This document shows, in pieces, positions 11,279 to 22,549 of a DNA stretch of 64,000 bases (its first letter is position 1; every line of letters begins with the position of its first letter). A model generated the notes under the pieces. The model worked only from the letters and a program-made list of their open reading frames with translations. It was not told the DNA's origin and did no database searches. This stretch comes from Lepiota brunneoincarnata. Taxonomy: Eukaryota; Basidiomycota; Agaricomycetes; Agaricales; Agaricaceae. The translations under genes were made by a program, and so were the position numbers. Location: the NCBI GenBank assembly GCA_023014365.1, contig JAEBUN010000024.1, positions 310,001-374,000 on the forward strand, written 5' to 3'.

Positions 11279-12498
11279 CCTTTATCAGCAACCATTACCA
11301 TATTTGGTCAGGTTGCACCTCCTCTCAAGTTGGGAGGCCCATTCATGGCCTTCCTCTTGTCCGTTTTTCTTCTAATCCGGCATGGTAGTAGCGGCCCTGT
11401 GTGCCCTCCCATGTACCAAACTTCGAGTTGATCCGTTGAGGGGGTCACCGACAATTCGCCCTTTTTGTAGGAAACACTGTGGGGAAGGATTGGAGGCTCT
11501 GCAGGGTTCCAAATCGCTGGTCTGAGGTCTAGGTTGAAGGCAAGCACTATCAGGGTGTTCACAGACCATTTCCAGTGGTTGTGCCAGGCTATGGCACCTC
11601 CACTGACACTTTGAGCATGCCCAGGCATGTCTCACCTCCTCCAGCCTCCCCCATCACCCCGGGGGGGCTACATCTTGCCCCACAGCGCCGGACTGGGTAA
11701 CAAAGCGTGCACAGGAGCTCCAGGCACATCCTCAGCAAGTTTCAGCTCATTCCGAGCTGATTTTGCTGAGTTATCACACTTTTCATGTGTTTCTCCTCTG
11801 ACCTCTCTGTAATCCTCAGATTGCGGAGCTTGTTCAGAGCTCGTTCCTTGGCCGTTCTGGCTGATATTTCACAGGACTGTAGGGGACCCTAGGCCCCTTC
11901 AGATCCCTCGCTTATACGCGGCTGCGCCCACGGGGGCAGCCTCGACATTCACTTCTTTGGGGGCATCCCCCCCAAGAAGCCTGTCTTCTGTGCATCTGCA
12001 GTTGTTCTGCCAGCCCCCTGGCTCGGCTGCTTCTCCCTTGCTTAGCGAAGGCTTGGGAGCGTGCTCAGACCATTCTCAGCGAGTTTCAGCCCGTTCCGGG
12101 CTGATCTCATTGATCTATCACACCTTTTATGGGGTGTTTCCTCTCTGACAGTCCTGCTTCTCCGGATTGCAGGGCTTGTTTAGAACTCGTTCAGCAGGCG
12201 CTTCGCCCCATATTTTACGGGACAGTAGGGGTCCTAGTACCCCTCCTGTCCCCTTAATCGCATGTGGCTGCGCTCATTCATTCACCCGCAATACCACTTT
12301 TTCGGACATAGCCCTAATTGCTCTCCGGAGTAATTGGGCTGTGTACCATGTCTTTCTTGGGCACTTGGTGCCTAATTTTACAGGTGTGTAGTGCACATTG
12401 GTGTGCTTCCATCCTATTATGTGCGTGGGAATGCGCCCAGCAATTCCCTTGCAATTCGCCAAGAGGTTATTCCCTCTTGATTATCAACTTCCACCACC
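11279..12498 (+). other. Unrecognised element region with a ~343-bp tandem duplication
   Basis: Not related by eye to any other family in the window. Two diverged units, about 11,700-12,045 and 12,046-12,390, share blocks such as CTCAGC[A/G]AGTTTCAGC, GAT[CTCA]TTG, GGATTGC..GCTTGTT and the ends CGGCTGCGC / TGGCTGCGC. Each unit contains a 7-bp stem with a 5-nt loop (11,742-11,760 and 12,086-12,104). The region directly precedes an ATG-initiated frame at 12,499, so it could be an LTR or 5' UTR of an element cut off by the NLR1 insertion at 12,835. Confidence 0.5.
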
Positions 12499-12834
12499 AT
12501 GGAGTTCTCTCTCAATGATGACTATGATCTATTCTTGGATGATACCATTGCTGATTTCATCCTGTCTGAGGCATCAGAACACTTTCTAGATCCCTCAGTC
12601 ACACACTCTCTCCAGTTGCTGGACTCCAGTGACCGGGACACCGTTTGTCTTAGGCGGGCACTATTACGGGCAGATGCACAACATTTTGCGTATCTGCTCT
12701 GTGATACTTTTATGAGTAGCAGACATACAGTGCTTGCTGCTGCTGATCCACCTCCGCTGCACTCCCAGGGCATTATACCCCCTGAGCAGGTGCATGCTGC
12801 TATTTCCCTCGTTGACCGGGTTACGCACTGGGTC
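12499..12834 (+). CDS. N-terminal 112 codons of an unrecognised protein, truncated by insertion
   Basis: The frame opens with CCACCACC-ATG-GAG, a good fungal initiation context, and reads MEFSLNDDYDLFLDDTIADF followed by an acidic, helical-looking stretch. It runs without stops until the oligo-T of the next NLR1 copy. I do not recognise the family. An acidic N-terminus of this sort occurs in some DDE transposases, but that is only a guess. The rest of the gene is not found on the other side of the insertion. Confidence 0.4.
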
Positions 12835-13203
12835 TTTTTTTTTTTTTTTTTTTTTTTTTAAATCTCCAATTTATTACACGGGCCGCGTAGGGAGGCCGTG
12901 CGCAGCAACGTACTACAGTACAAACGACCGAGCCGTACACTACGGGGTATCTGTACATACAACGCGTGACTGCGGATGCGGGCATGCGTTTCCCCATGCC
13001 CAGGACGAAGCCGCCCCGAACGAACGGAGGCGGGAAGACGGCTGCCGCCCAGCGCGCGGCGCGGGAACCAAACCGGAGCGAGGTCCCCCCCCTTATCGGG
13101 GGCTAGGGGTCAATTCCCACGTAAATCCCTACACGCCGTCCGAAGACAGCGGGGGAATAACCAACGCCCCGGCCCAGACCCAACCGGGCGCCAGGCAGAG
13201 CTA

Positions 13204-16200
13204 CTAGCCGATACCCCCCGGGGGGGGCCCGGCCCTCTCAGCGAACGCGAACGCGGTCGGGGACGCCTCGAGGAAAGCTATGAGAGCCTCGACCGTAGCC
13301 GGGACCCCCGCCATGGAGTGCCTGGGGCAGCTCCGAAACACGTGCTCACGAGTCTCCTCCCGAAACCCGCAGCGACAGGAATAATCCTCCTGTGGGAAAA
13401 AGCGCCTCCAATAGCCCCCTATCGGCACGTGGTTAAGAATAGCACGCGTCATCCGGGCCATTACTGACACCGAGTGAGCGTGCGGGATCCAGGCACCACC
13501 GTGGAGATACGTGGGCCGCAGGGGACGGTCATCGTCCCTGGTGAGCTGGAGGAAACCATGCCCGCGATGGTCAGGATCCTGGAACAAATCGATCCAGCGG
13601 TGCTGACACGACCGTACTTCCTCCTTGCGGAGGTAGTCAAGCGAGGCCCGGGGACGAGCCCCTACCCCGACGGGAGGCAACGACCGAGCGAAGTCGTGCA
13701 CCTGAGTATGGAAAGGCCACCTCGCACGCGAAGGGACCTCTCAGAAGTGGACCGAGCGGGCCGGGTCCCCGGCAAACCACTCGGCAAGAAGGCGACAGAC
13801 CGCCAAGGAATGACCCTGGGTGGAGTGCACCGACAGGTCCACCGCCCGCCTGGCCAAGGCCATCGAGTCGGTGAACAAGACGAGGCCAGTGGCGCCCCCG
13901 ACAGAAACTGCCTTGGACACCGCCAGCCGGATGGCGAAAAGCTCGGCCTCGGGAGCCGTGACCTTCCCCCCCAGAAGCCGGACCGCATGGATGCAGTCCA
14001 GCCCCTGGAAAACCTGGGCGGCCGAAACCGCCTGGTGGACCCGGTGGGGCGGCAGACTCACGTCCGTCGCTGCCACCAGAACCCCCGGATCAGCCTGCGC
14101 CCGGGCCAAAACCCGGTCGAGAGCCGCGACATGGGCCGTAAGGGCGTCTTCCGCCCCGCGGTCGTAAGAGTGGAAGCGGACCCGCTCGGGGAACACATCC
14201 AAGAGACGACGCCCCGGCCAGGCCTCCGGCGCCACCGCGTCGAAGGGCCCAGCGAGGGCAGCAAGACGCTGGTTAGCGTCGACAACAGGCCCCTTCACCT
14301 TGATCAGCTCGCGGGGAGGGAGCCTGGCTATGGACCGGACGTGAGACCGGAGATCGCCGCTGTAGCCCCAGCCAAGGAGGGCACAAACGGGATGGCCCGG
14401 AGCAAGCGTGGCGTACCGCAACTCGGCACGGTCACGAAGCTTCCGGCAATGGAGATGAATGGGGATCAGGCCCGCAATGGCCCCAACCCCCCCATCGGGT
14501 GACGTCCTAAAGGCGCCGGTAATCCAGAGCGCAGCCCGACGCTGCATCCGGCGAAGGTGGTCCAGAGCGCCCTTACACCTGGCGCCCCGGTAGTACCACA
14601 AGCGAAAGCCGTACGTGGCTATAGGAACCACGCATGACCGATACAGAAGGCGCTTCTGGTCTGGCAGAAGCCCCCGGACGGAATTACCAAGCATCCCCAT
14701 GGCCTTGACCGTGGAGATAGCCTTAGTAGAATAGAAGCGAACATGCTCCTTAAACGTAAGGGCACGATCGAAATAGAAACCCAAGTACCTCTAATAGGTC
14801 TTGGGCCGAAGAGGGGTAGCGCCAGTGAACGGGGGAAACCCCAAGTCCACCGGGGGATTCTCACCGGAACGATCCCGTGAGAAATGGAAGAGCTCAGACT
14901 TATCGTGCTCCACGACCAGTGCGAACCGAGTGAAGGTGTCATGGACAACCTCGTAAGATCTGCGGAGTAGGACGCAATTAGCGTCCAAGTCCCAGGCCTG
15001 CGCCACGATGGTGCCATCGTCGACGTAAGACAGGAGCGAAAGGCCCGGTTGAGGGAGCCGCCGCTCGATGATATACATGGCCGGGGCCAAGTAGAGGCCG
15101 GACAGGACGGGTGAGAGGGCAGACCCCTGGCCCACCCCCACCTCCGCCCGGAACGGTTCAGACAGGAAGGAATTCCAGGCGTAGCTGGTAAACCTCCCCG
15201 TGAGATAAGAAGCGAAGAACCGGCCCACACAAGGGGAGAACCCCTGACGAGCCAGAACCGCGAGAAGCATCCCATGATTCAGGGATGGGAAGAACTGTGC
15301 GATGTTGAAGGTGAGAACACTCGTCTTCAACCCGCGGGCCCATCCAGCACGGACAAGGTGCATGAGGTAGGCACCAGCGTCTTCGGTGGACCGCTGGATC
15401 ACACCGCCGAACTGGTTCGGATGGAACACGCCAAACTTGACAGCCTCAAACTGCAAGCGGCGCGCGATCATTTTCTCGATAAGCTTACCGAGAGTATTGA
15501 GACGGACGATCGGTCTGAACGCCTTCGGAGTGGCATAGGAGGGCTTGCCAGGCTTCGGTATGATAACCGACACGCTCTCCTTAAAGTGACGAGGCCAATG
15601 CCTGCACTCCATGCAGGCATCGGCGATCCGACAGACCAAACGGGTGACCGTCGGGCCCGCCAGAACGGACTTGAGGTGCGTCCACGTAACGTGGTCCGGA
15701 CCGGGTGAAGACAAAGAGGAGCACGCACGCAGAGCCTCGTGCATCTCCAAGTTGGAGAAGACCGGCCACTCCCGTGGTGGGAGTGGATCGATCTGATCGA
15801 GAACCCCGACATCGACTGGACGGTCGTTGGCGGCGTTGTAGGAACCGTGGAGCCCTTCCCAGAGTTCCTCGAGAGTGTTGCAGGGGCGATCGCGGTAGCG
15901 GATCGCCTCGCAGGGAGGCAACTTGCGCGCCCTGACCCAATCCATCAGGTCCCAGGGGCGCTTGTTGGTAGAAGCAATCTCCTCGATGCGCTCATCGAAG
16001 AACTTGCGCTTGGCGGCCTTCCAGGTCCGCTTAAACGTGCAAGCGTCCTCCCAGTCCCGGGACCGAGAATACACCGCGTAAGCGCGCGAGCACTCGTCGT
16101 CCCACCACGGTTTAGACCGCGAGACGACGCAGATCTCCTTGGAGTGGGCGAGCCACGCCTCGGAGAAGACCGCAGAGATAGCCAGGGCCACCTCATCGAT

Positions 16201-17088
16201 CCTGCTGGATGAGCCCAGGTCTGGAAAGTCCAGGCCCATAAGCCCCGTCGATACCTCAGCTAGGAACTCGGCCTCCTCGTCCGAGTCCCGCTTCAGCGCG
16301 CGCCTGGGCACAGCCTCCTCGAAGGCTTCCAGAGGGATAGTGATCCGGAGGGGGCAATGGTCAGATTGACCCCGCAGATCGGGACACCGCGTGGGAAGCG
16401 GCAGGTGGCCCGCAGCCGCCCTCGCAAACACGAGGTCGATCACGGTAGAAGCAAGTCCCTCCTCAAAGGGGAAGTGCGTGGGGCCCAGGTTCTCAGGGAG
16501 CGAGAGGTCCAGGCCCAACGAGTCCGCCGTTTCCAGCAGGGAGGCGGCAGCAGCGGGATTGTGGGGAGCCCACGGGTCCCACTGCGGCGAACGGCAGTTG
16601 AAGTCCCCCGACATGAGGGCGCACTGCGGGAGAGAGTCAACGGCGTCCGCGAGGTAGCGGATGCCCGACTGCCTGTCGTCCGAATAGACGTTGAGAAAGT
16701 ACACGGCCTCCCCATGCAGAAACATGGAGACGGCCATGACGTCACGGTGATCGACGACGTCACGTCGAAGCGAGGGGCGGAGCCGCATCATCCGGTTATG
16801 TACATACGCCATAACCCGAGGAGGCTGATCCGGGGAAGAGGGAGGGCGGAACAAGCACAGCCACTCCGGATGCTTGGGCGCCCCGACAACCTCATCCCCG
16901 TCAGGGTCAGAGGAGGACGGAACGCGGCGGATGGAGCGCCAAGGCGGCTCCTGTAGTAAGAACATATCCACATTATCCTTGAATTGTTCCAGTAAAGAGT
17001 CCACAAGAATGTAACTACGAAATACATTCTGTGACCATACATGGCACGCTCTCCTCAATCTCCTAGGTTCCTGACGGTCCCTATTCAT
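13204..17088 (-). pseudogene. NLR1 ORF2: endonuclease, reverse transcriptase, RNase H, zinc finger
   Basis: It starts at ATG 17,088 (MNRDRQEPRRLRRACHVWSQ), overlapping the ORF1 stop as ATGA. The APE endonuclease shows VWSQN, LLQEPPW, SGDFNCRSPQWDPW, STVIDLVFAR and QSDHCPLRI. RT shows IIPKPGKPSYATPKAFRPIV, FNIAQFFPSLNHG (Asp-to-Asn in the usual AFDIAQFF), GVGQGSALSPVLSGLY and SYVDDGTIV. RNase H has AATDVSLP, PEAELFAI and LFTDSMAL. The end carries a Cys/His finger. Two Trp codons have become stops: TAG at about 14,787 (after RPKTY) and TGA at about 13,738 (after ARSVHF). The lost catalytic-block Asp and both stops make this copy non-autonomous. Confidence 0.9.
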
Positions 17089-18509
17089 TGGGGTAAGCGA
17101 GGTTGACGCGGTGGGGAACGAACCCTTACCGGAGAATCGTACCGGCGCTCAATCCACTCCCGATCGAAGCGGTGAGCCCAGAATGGGCAGGCCGAAGCCG
17201 AAGCGGCGTGAGCGCCCCCGCAATTCACGCACATGGGCGCATGAGGGCAGGGACGGTCAGCGGGGGTGGGGGCAATGGGCGGCCTGTGGTTGGGCTGGCC
17301 CTTGCAACATGATGCAAATGCCCGATGGTTAGTCGGGGAATGCGGACCGCCGCAGTGAGAGCAGCGGATAGCCTCGCGTCGGCAGGCTAAAGAAGGGTGC
17401 CCCCACTTCCAGCAGCGCTGGCAGAGGGGGACGCCGGGGTTGGCCTTGGCAGGGATGATCCTGCACGGGGTGCCGTCGATAGTGATGACGCGTCGAGAGA
17501 CCGTCTTCGCGTTAGAACCCTGTTGAGAGTCCCAGATCTCAAAGAACACGGTCGCCGTGTCCGCGGCGCGCGAGTTCTTGACGATGCGCGGCCTGGTGGC
17601 CAGCACAAAATATTCAGACCACACAGAGCGCTGCATGGCCTCGACGACCCGATCGGGCGTGAGCCAGGGCTGCCCGCCCCGGAACATAGGCGCATCGAGG
17701 AGCTTGAGATAGCTCTTCGAGCGGGGGAGGTTCGCGTCGACGACGGCGTTAGGCCAGTTGCCGCGGACCGCGTTCCTGATAGTGCCAATGTCCAGTTCGC
17801 TGGGCACGGCGGTGGTGTAGCAAGCTACATGTGAATCCATCTGCTGGACCCACTCAATACGAACGAGCGAGCCCGCAGATGCCAGAGCGGCTGCCGCCAC
17901 CCGATGAATCTCCGCGCAAACGACGGGACCCAGATTAACCGGGAGACCGCCCCCTGCGAGGGTGAGCATGACCTGCTTGCGCGAAGGTCCGGACGTAGTC
18001 ATCCTAGGCTTGGGGGCCTTGGGTGGCTGCTGGGCGGCTGCCGCCTGCCGATGAAACGAGACCACCTTGTGAGAAGGCAGCCCCGGGAGAGTGCGCGCCA
18101 GGTCGACGAGACCCGACGGGGAAGAGACGGCCGCGGCCGCATAAGAGCGGGGTGGGGAACGAGGCTTGGTAGCCAAGTTGACGCGTGGAGGGGGGGGACC
18201 AGGAGGCAGCCTCGCAGCCAACCGAGCCCTGTCCGCCGCCAACAGCGGAGGGACATTGGCGGCTCGCGCCGCTCTGATGTGAGATGGCCGCTGCCCCGCG
18301 CCGGGGTTGCGAGCCACTGGGACAGGATTGCCCAACCCTGTGCGGGCCAGGTTCCTGAAGAATTGCTGAGTAGGCGCAGGACACGCGTACCCAGCAGGAA
18401 AACGCCCCAAATCCTCCGCCGGAGCAGGAGGCAGGGGGAGGTTACCCTCCCAAGGGGTGCGACGAGAGCCGCCCGCCTGGGGAGCGCCATCCACCTCCAT
18501 AGGAGCCCC
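17085..18509 (-). pseudogene. NLR1 ORF1, Gag-like nucleic-acid-binding protein, 5' truncated
   Basis: The frame runs from the junction at 18,509 (PMEVDGAPQAGGSRRTP) to TGA at 17,087-17,085. It is Pro/Ala-rich at first (LPPGPPPPRVNLATKPRSPP). A folded segment follows (VMLTLAGGGLPVNLGPVVCA, LDIGTIRNAVRGNWPNAVVD). It ends with three knuckles: CQRCWKWGHPSLAC, CSHCGGPHSPTNH and CVNCGGAHAASASACPFW. The family role is RNA binding in the RNP. About 190 N-terminal residues seen at 35,653-36,209 are missing here. The open frame extends further upstream only because it is fused to an unrelated NLR1 RT fragment. Confidence 0.85.
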
Positions 18510-18792
18510 GCCGAACTGGTTTGGATGGAATACACCAAACTTGACAGTCTCAAACTGCAAGCGGCACAAGATCATCTTCTTGATAAGCTTACTGAGAGTA
18601 TTAAGAAGGACGATCAGTCTGAATGCCTTCAGAGTAGCATAGAAGGGCTTGCCGGGCTTTGGTATGATAACCGACATGCTCTCCTTAAAGTGACACAGCC
18701 AATACCCGCACTCCATGCAGGCATCAGCAATCCGACAGACCAAACGGGTAACTGTCAGGCCCACCAGAACGGACTTGAGGTGTGTCCACGTG
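18510..18792 (-). mobile_element. Older NLR1 RT fragment, part 1
   Basis: Minus-strand RT sequence (SVIIPKPGKPFYATLKAF, FGVFHPNQFGG) carrying many C-to-T and G-to-A changes relative to the young copies. It is interrupted at 18,792/18,793 by NLR2 and resumes at 22,550. The target duplication GAGGTGT[G/A]TCCACGTG is at 18,777-18,792 and 22,550-22,565 (16 bp, one mismatch). Confidence 0.85.
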
Positions 18793-21700
18793 GGGCTTGA
18801 CTTGGTGCTCCCGGTGGTTCTGGGCCCAACTCACTTCCCACATGATTCGAATCTGTCACCATCGGTGATCGATCTCGTCTTCCTTCCGATGGCTCGAGAT
18901 CCCGATCTCAGGCCCCTGATCGATCTCAAGATGCATGGTCCTTCGGACCACGTGCCTCTTACTCTGGTTCTTCTGGTCACTCAATTTATGACCGGGGTGA
19001 TCCGTCATGTTCTGAAGCCCGATAGCGACGAGGAGTCAAAGTTCGTGGCTCAGATATGTGAGGGGCTAGCCGCCTTGCGGCTGCCTTTGGTCACCCCTGT
19101 GGAGGTAGAGTCTGTGGCCTCGGCTGTGGCTCGGATTATCTCCCAGGCCTGGGATACCTTCTCCGAGGAGGTGTTCATTGTGGGGCGGTCTAATCCCTGG
19201 TGGAATGACGATTGCACCGCTGCCATTAGGACGTATTGGGCCTCCCCTTCGAGGGAAGCATGGTGCGAGTTCCGGCGTGCCGTTAGGGCTGTCAAACGCA
19301 AGTTCTTCAATGAGAAGATCGAGGAGATTGCCTCTGCGAACAAGCGCCCCTGGGACTTGATGGCCTGGGTCAAGCAGCGCAAGTTACCTGCCTGTGACGC
19401 GATACAGCACGACAGCGTGCCGTGTCATGATATGGACTCCCTATGGGATGCCCTACACGGTACCTACAACGCGGCCTCCGGCCGTGCTGTAGATCCCTTG
19501 GTGTTGGACGCTCTCCCCATGCAGGCAGAGAGGGCGTGGTACCCTTTCTCCACTTTGGAGCTCGAGGACGCTTTACGTTCTTGTGCGAAGAAGTCTGCTC
19601 CCGGGCCCAACCATGTTACGTGGTTGTACCTGAAGGATATCGTGGTGGACCAGGCGTCCTGCCGCGTGTTCGTCAATCTCGCCAATGCCTGCCTGATGGC
19701 AGGGCATTGGCCTGATTACTTCAAGGAGTCTAACTCGGTGGTCATACCTAAACCGGGGAAGCCCTCTTACTCTACCCCCAAGGCCTTTCAGCTGATTGTG
19801 TTGCTTAACACGTTGGGGAAACTTGTGGAGAAGATGGTCTCCAACCACCTCCAGTTTGACTGTGTCAAGTGGGGGGTGTTTCATCCCAACCAGATTGGCG
19901 GTATCCGCCAGAAGTCCACTGAGGATGCCGGGTTGATCCTCACTCATCTCGTTCATGCAGGGTGGGCTCAGGGACTGCGGACTAGCGTTGTAGCCTTTGA
20001 CATTGCTCAGTTCTTCCCTTCACTGAATCATGACATGATTCTGGCGGTACTGTCACGGTCGGGATTCACGCCTGAGTTGGTGCGATTCTTTGGCTCCTAC
20101 CTGGTTGGGAGGTCCACCACGTACCTGTGGAATTCCTTTCAGTCTGACCCTAGGCAGGCGGATGTGGGCGTAGGGCAGGGCTCAGCTCTGTCCCCCGTCT
20201 TGTCCGCCCTGTATCTCGCCCCCCTGGTGTACTTGTATTACCAGCGGACCCCCGGCCTTGGCGTCGACATGCTTTCGTATGTCGATGATGGGACCCTTAT
20301 AGTCCAGACCAAGAATTGGGAGGACAACATTACTGCCCTGCAGTCGGCCTATTGCTGTGTGCATGGGCTCTTTGACTCTTTTGGCCTCATGCTTGAGCAT
20401 ACCAAGTCTGAGGTCTTTCACTTTTCTCGCAACCCGAGGGATGCCAACCCGCCCATTGACCTGGGCTTCCATCTGTACACGGGGGAAACCCCATTGATGC
20501 CCAAGCTGTTTTGGCAGTACTTGGGCTTCTATTTCGACTGTGCTCTCACCTTTTGTGAGCACGTCCGTTACTATTCTACCGAGGCTTTCTCCACGGTTGG
20601 TGCGATGGGGATGCTTGGTAACTCAACCTGGGGGTTGCTTCCTGACCAAAAGCGCCTCCTCTACCAGTCCTGCGTGGTTCCTATTGCCATGTATGGATTC
20701 CGTTTGTGGTATCATGAGGGCTTCCGTAACAAGGGAATCCTCAAGATGTTCAACTCCATGCAGCAGCATGCCGCCAACTGGATCATCGGTGCATTCCGCA
20801 TGTCCCCAACCGGAGGGGCAGAGGCCCTGGCGGGCCTTCTGCCCTTCCGGCTGCATCTTAAGAAGCTGGCTTCCCAAACGATATTCCGGGTTGCCACTCT
20901 TGTGGCTAATCATCCGCTTCGGCCCTTGTTGGGCCATGAATTTAGGGGGAGTTCTCCAGAGCACCCGTGAGCTATCTCGACTCTCACCCCTGCGCTTCGG
21001 CCTAAGGTGAAGAGTGCCCTTATGGAAGTACAGGCAGTGCTTCCACAGCTTACTGAGCCCTTCTCCCCATTTGCGGACGAGAATAGGCCAGGTCTCCGTC
21101 TTTTGGACCGCTTCTCGGAGCGGATCAAATTCAGACTTTACACCGTTGATCCGGAGGGGGATTCGAAGCAACAGCACCTCAACAGACTGCACGCCTCCAT
21201 TTGGAGGGCGCAGTCCAATCCGTCGTCTGTCTGCATAGCAGCTGGTGCTCACCGGCTGCCGTGCGGGAGACTGCAGGCCGTCTCGGCGGCGTGCGTGTTT
21301 GCGGGCGGGCGTCTGGTCAAGCAGGCCAGGCAGGCCACGGGGAGGGTTCTGCTCACTGATGCGGAGCTCCACTCCATCCGGTTGGGAGTAAGCATGGTCC
21401 TGGACTGTGCGGAAACTGACCACATCTTCATCTACACCAGCTCTGCGGGCTCCGCCTGCAGAGCTGTGGATCCCTCTGTGCATGCTGGCCAGGTTCACTC
21501 CCTGGAGGTATGCCAGTCCCTGGACCGCTGGCTGTCTTCCAAGGCCCAGCGGACTGTTATCTTCTGGCAGGTGCCTTCGGGCTCTGTTGCAGAGCTTCAT
21601 TCTGACGCCATCGCGATGGCGAAGGAGCTCCGTGTATCGCTGGGCATTCGCCCGGCGACTACTATCGACTCTCTCCGGGCTGAGGTCACGAGAGGGTGCA

Positions 21701-22101
21701 TTGACGAGTGGGTGAATATGTTTCGCTCACCCCTTTATAGAGGAAGGAACTTCCTTCCCCTGCTGGACTCCCTCGGGAAGCCAATCCAACCCTCGTACCT
21801 CTCCGGAGGTGCATGGCTCCGAGAAATTGGTCCTCGGATGTCCGTCGCTGATACAGCAAGGGCCGCCCGTACTATACTCAGTCACGCCCCTATCGGGGAG
21901 TACCGCGCTAGGTTCCACCCCCAGGAGGATCACTCCTGTCCCTGTGGGATGCGGCTTGAAACCCGCACTCACATACTCACTTTCTGTCCGAAGTACACGC
22001 GACGTGGCGGTTTACCCCGCAACCTTGACGCCCTTCTGGGCTTTCTGGAACGCAATCCTTCCATGATTGCGTTCCTATCCTGGCCCCAAGGGGTGGGATA
22101 A
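18793..22101 (+). pseudogene. NLR2 ORF2: endonuclease C-terminus, RT, RNase H-like, zinc finger
   Basis: The endonuclease C-terminus reads PSVIDLVFLPMARDP and GPSDHVPLTLVL. RT reads NSVVIPKPGKPSYSTPKAFQ, FHPNQIGGIRQKSTEDA, AFDIAQFFPSLNHDMILAVL, GVGQGSALSPVLSALYLAP and MLSYVDDGTLIVQ. A TGA at 20,968-20,970 interrupts the frame (the second copy has CGG). The rest runs to the stop at 22,101 with finger CPCGMRLETRTHILTFC. The RNase H-like part lacks two catalytic Asp positions (AAGAHRL and IYTSSAGSA where NLR1 has AATDASL and LFTDSMA). There is no start codon. The apparent upstream extension of the frame to 18,715 is NLR1 flank. Confidence 0.88.
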
Positions 22102-22530
22102 CTGGGGAGGGCCTTTGGGTTATTCCCCCCTCGCGGCTTCGGTCTCGAGGGACCGGTGGTTATTCGCCCCCTGCCCTCGGGCAGGGTGTAGCGATTTATG
22201 GAGAATTGACTCCTAACGCCCTTAGGGGCGGAGACCCGAAGTTCTTAGAGCCGGAGCCTGCAGGGTGTAGGGATTTACGGAGAATTGACTCCTAACCCCC
22301 TTCAGGGGGGGGACCTGTTGGCCCTATCCACCCCTCGTCTGCTGCACCCTGGTTTCCGTCGGGGTAGCGGACTCTTTGCCCACGCGCACTTCTTTATGGA
22401 GTGTAGCCTTTCGAGTCAGCAGGACTCTCTTCCCTACCTTCATTGGTAGTTATACCATGTATTAGTTGCCTTGTACATAGCTAGTGCATGCGGACTGCAT
22501 TCGAGCACCGCGTTATAAATTGTTGATTTC
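22102..22530 (+). other. NLR2 3' UTR with duplicated hairpin motif
   Basis: Two copies of TGTAG[C/G]GATTTA[T/C]GGAGAATTGACTCC (split here for length) are each followed by a stem-loop: CGCCC-TTAG-GGGCG at 22,217-22,230 and CCCCC-TTCA-GGGGG at 22,296-22,309. A C-G pair in one has become a G-C pair in the other, so pairing is conserved while sequence changes. The likely role, from LINE biology, is 3'-end recognition by the reverse transcriptase. This is inference. Confidence 0.65.
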
Positions 22531-22549
22531 AAAAAAAAAAAAAAAAAAA

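Larger units (their letters stand above)
12835..18509 (-). mobile_element. NLR1, longest minus-strand copy (ORF1 partial, ORF2 complete but interrupted)
   Basis: Oligo-T 12,835-12,859 marks the 3' end. The copy extends 5.65 kb upstream to the junction ...GGAGGTGGATGGCGC / GGGGCTCC at about 18,509, inside ORF1. It is CpG-rich and close in sequence to the copy at 28,241-33,181, hence young. Its two reading frames are listed separately. No target duplication matches the two flanks, so the locus was rearranged or the 5' end was formed by a jump. Confidence 0.88.
18793..22549 (+). mobile_element. NLR2 non-LTR retrotransposon, 5'-truncated insertion
   Basis: Complete insertion with a 16-bp target duplication and poly(A) 22,531-22,549. 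It starts inside the endonuclease and includes RT, RNase H, finger and a long 3' UTR. The 3' terminus is CGTTATAAATTGTTGATTTC plus A. The 3' UTR holds two tandem copies of a motif (about 22,187-22,236 and 22,267-22,316), each with TGTAGSGATTTAYGGAGAATT followed by a G/C hairpin. NLR1 has one copy of the same motif. Protein similarity to NLR1 is clear throughout RT, so the families are sisters. Confidence 0.9.

Noticed and set aside
13474..14502. A 342-codon open frame antisense to NLR1 RNase H, repeated at the same length at 25,764-26,792 and 31,520-32,548
   Set aside because: It mirrors a GC-rich coding strand with few antisense stops. The composition is repetitive (Arg/Gly/Pro), older copies break it, and no domain is visible. 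Conservation follows from the sense protein.
12835..18509. Target duplication for the long minus-strand NLR1
   Set aside because: The left flank TTACGCACTGGGTC and the right flank GCCGAACTGGTTTGG share only a few bases; not a duplication.
17085..18764. A 559-codon RT-Gag fusion protein
   Set aside because: It is an accidental in-frame join of an old RT fragment and truncated ORF1 at 18,509/18,510.
18715..20970. A single 751-codon gene
   Set aside because: The first 26 codons are read antisense through NLR1; the real element starts at the target duplication at 18,792.
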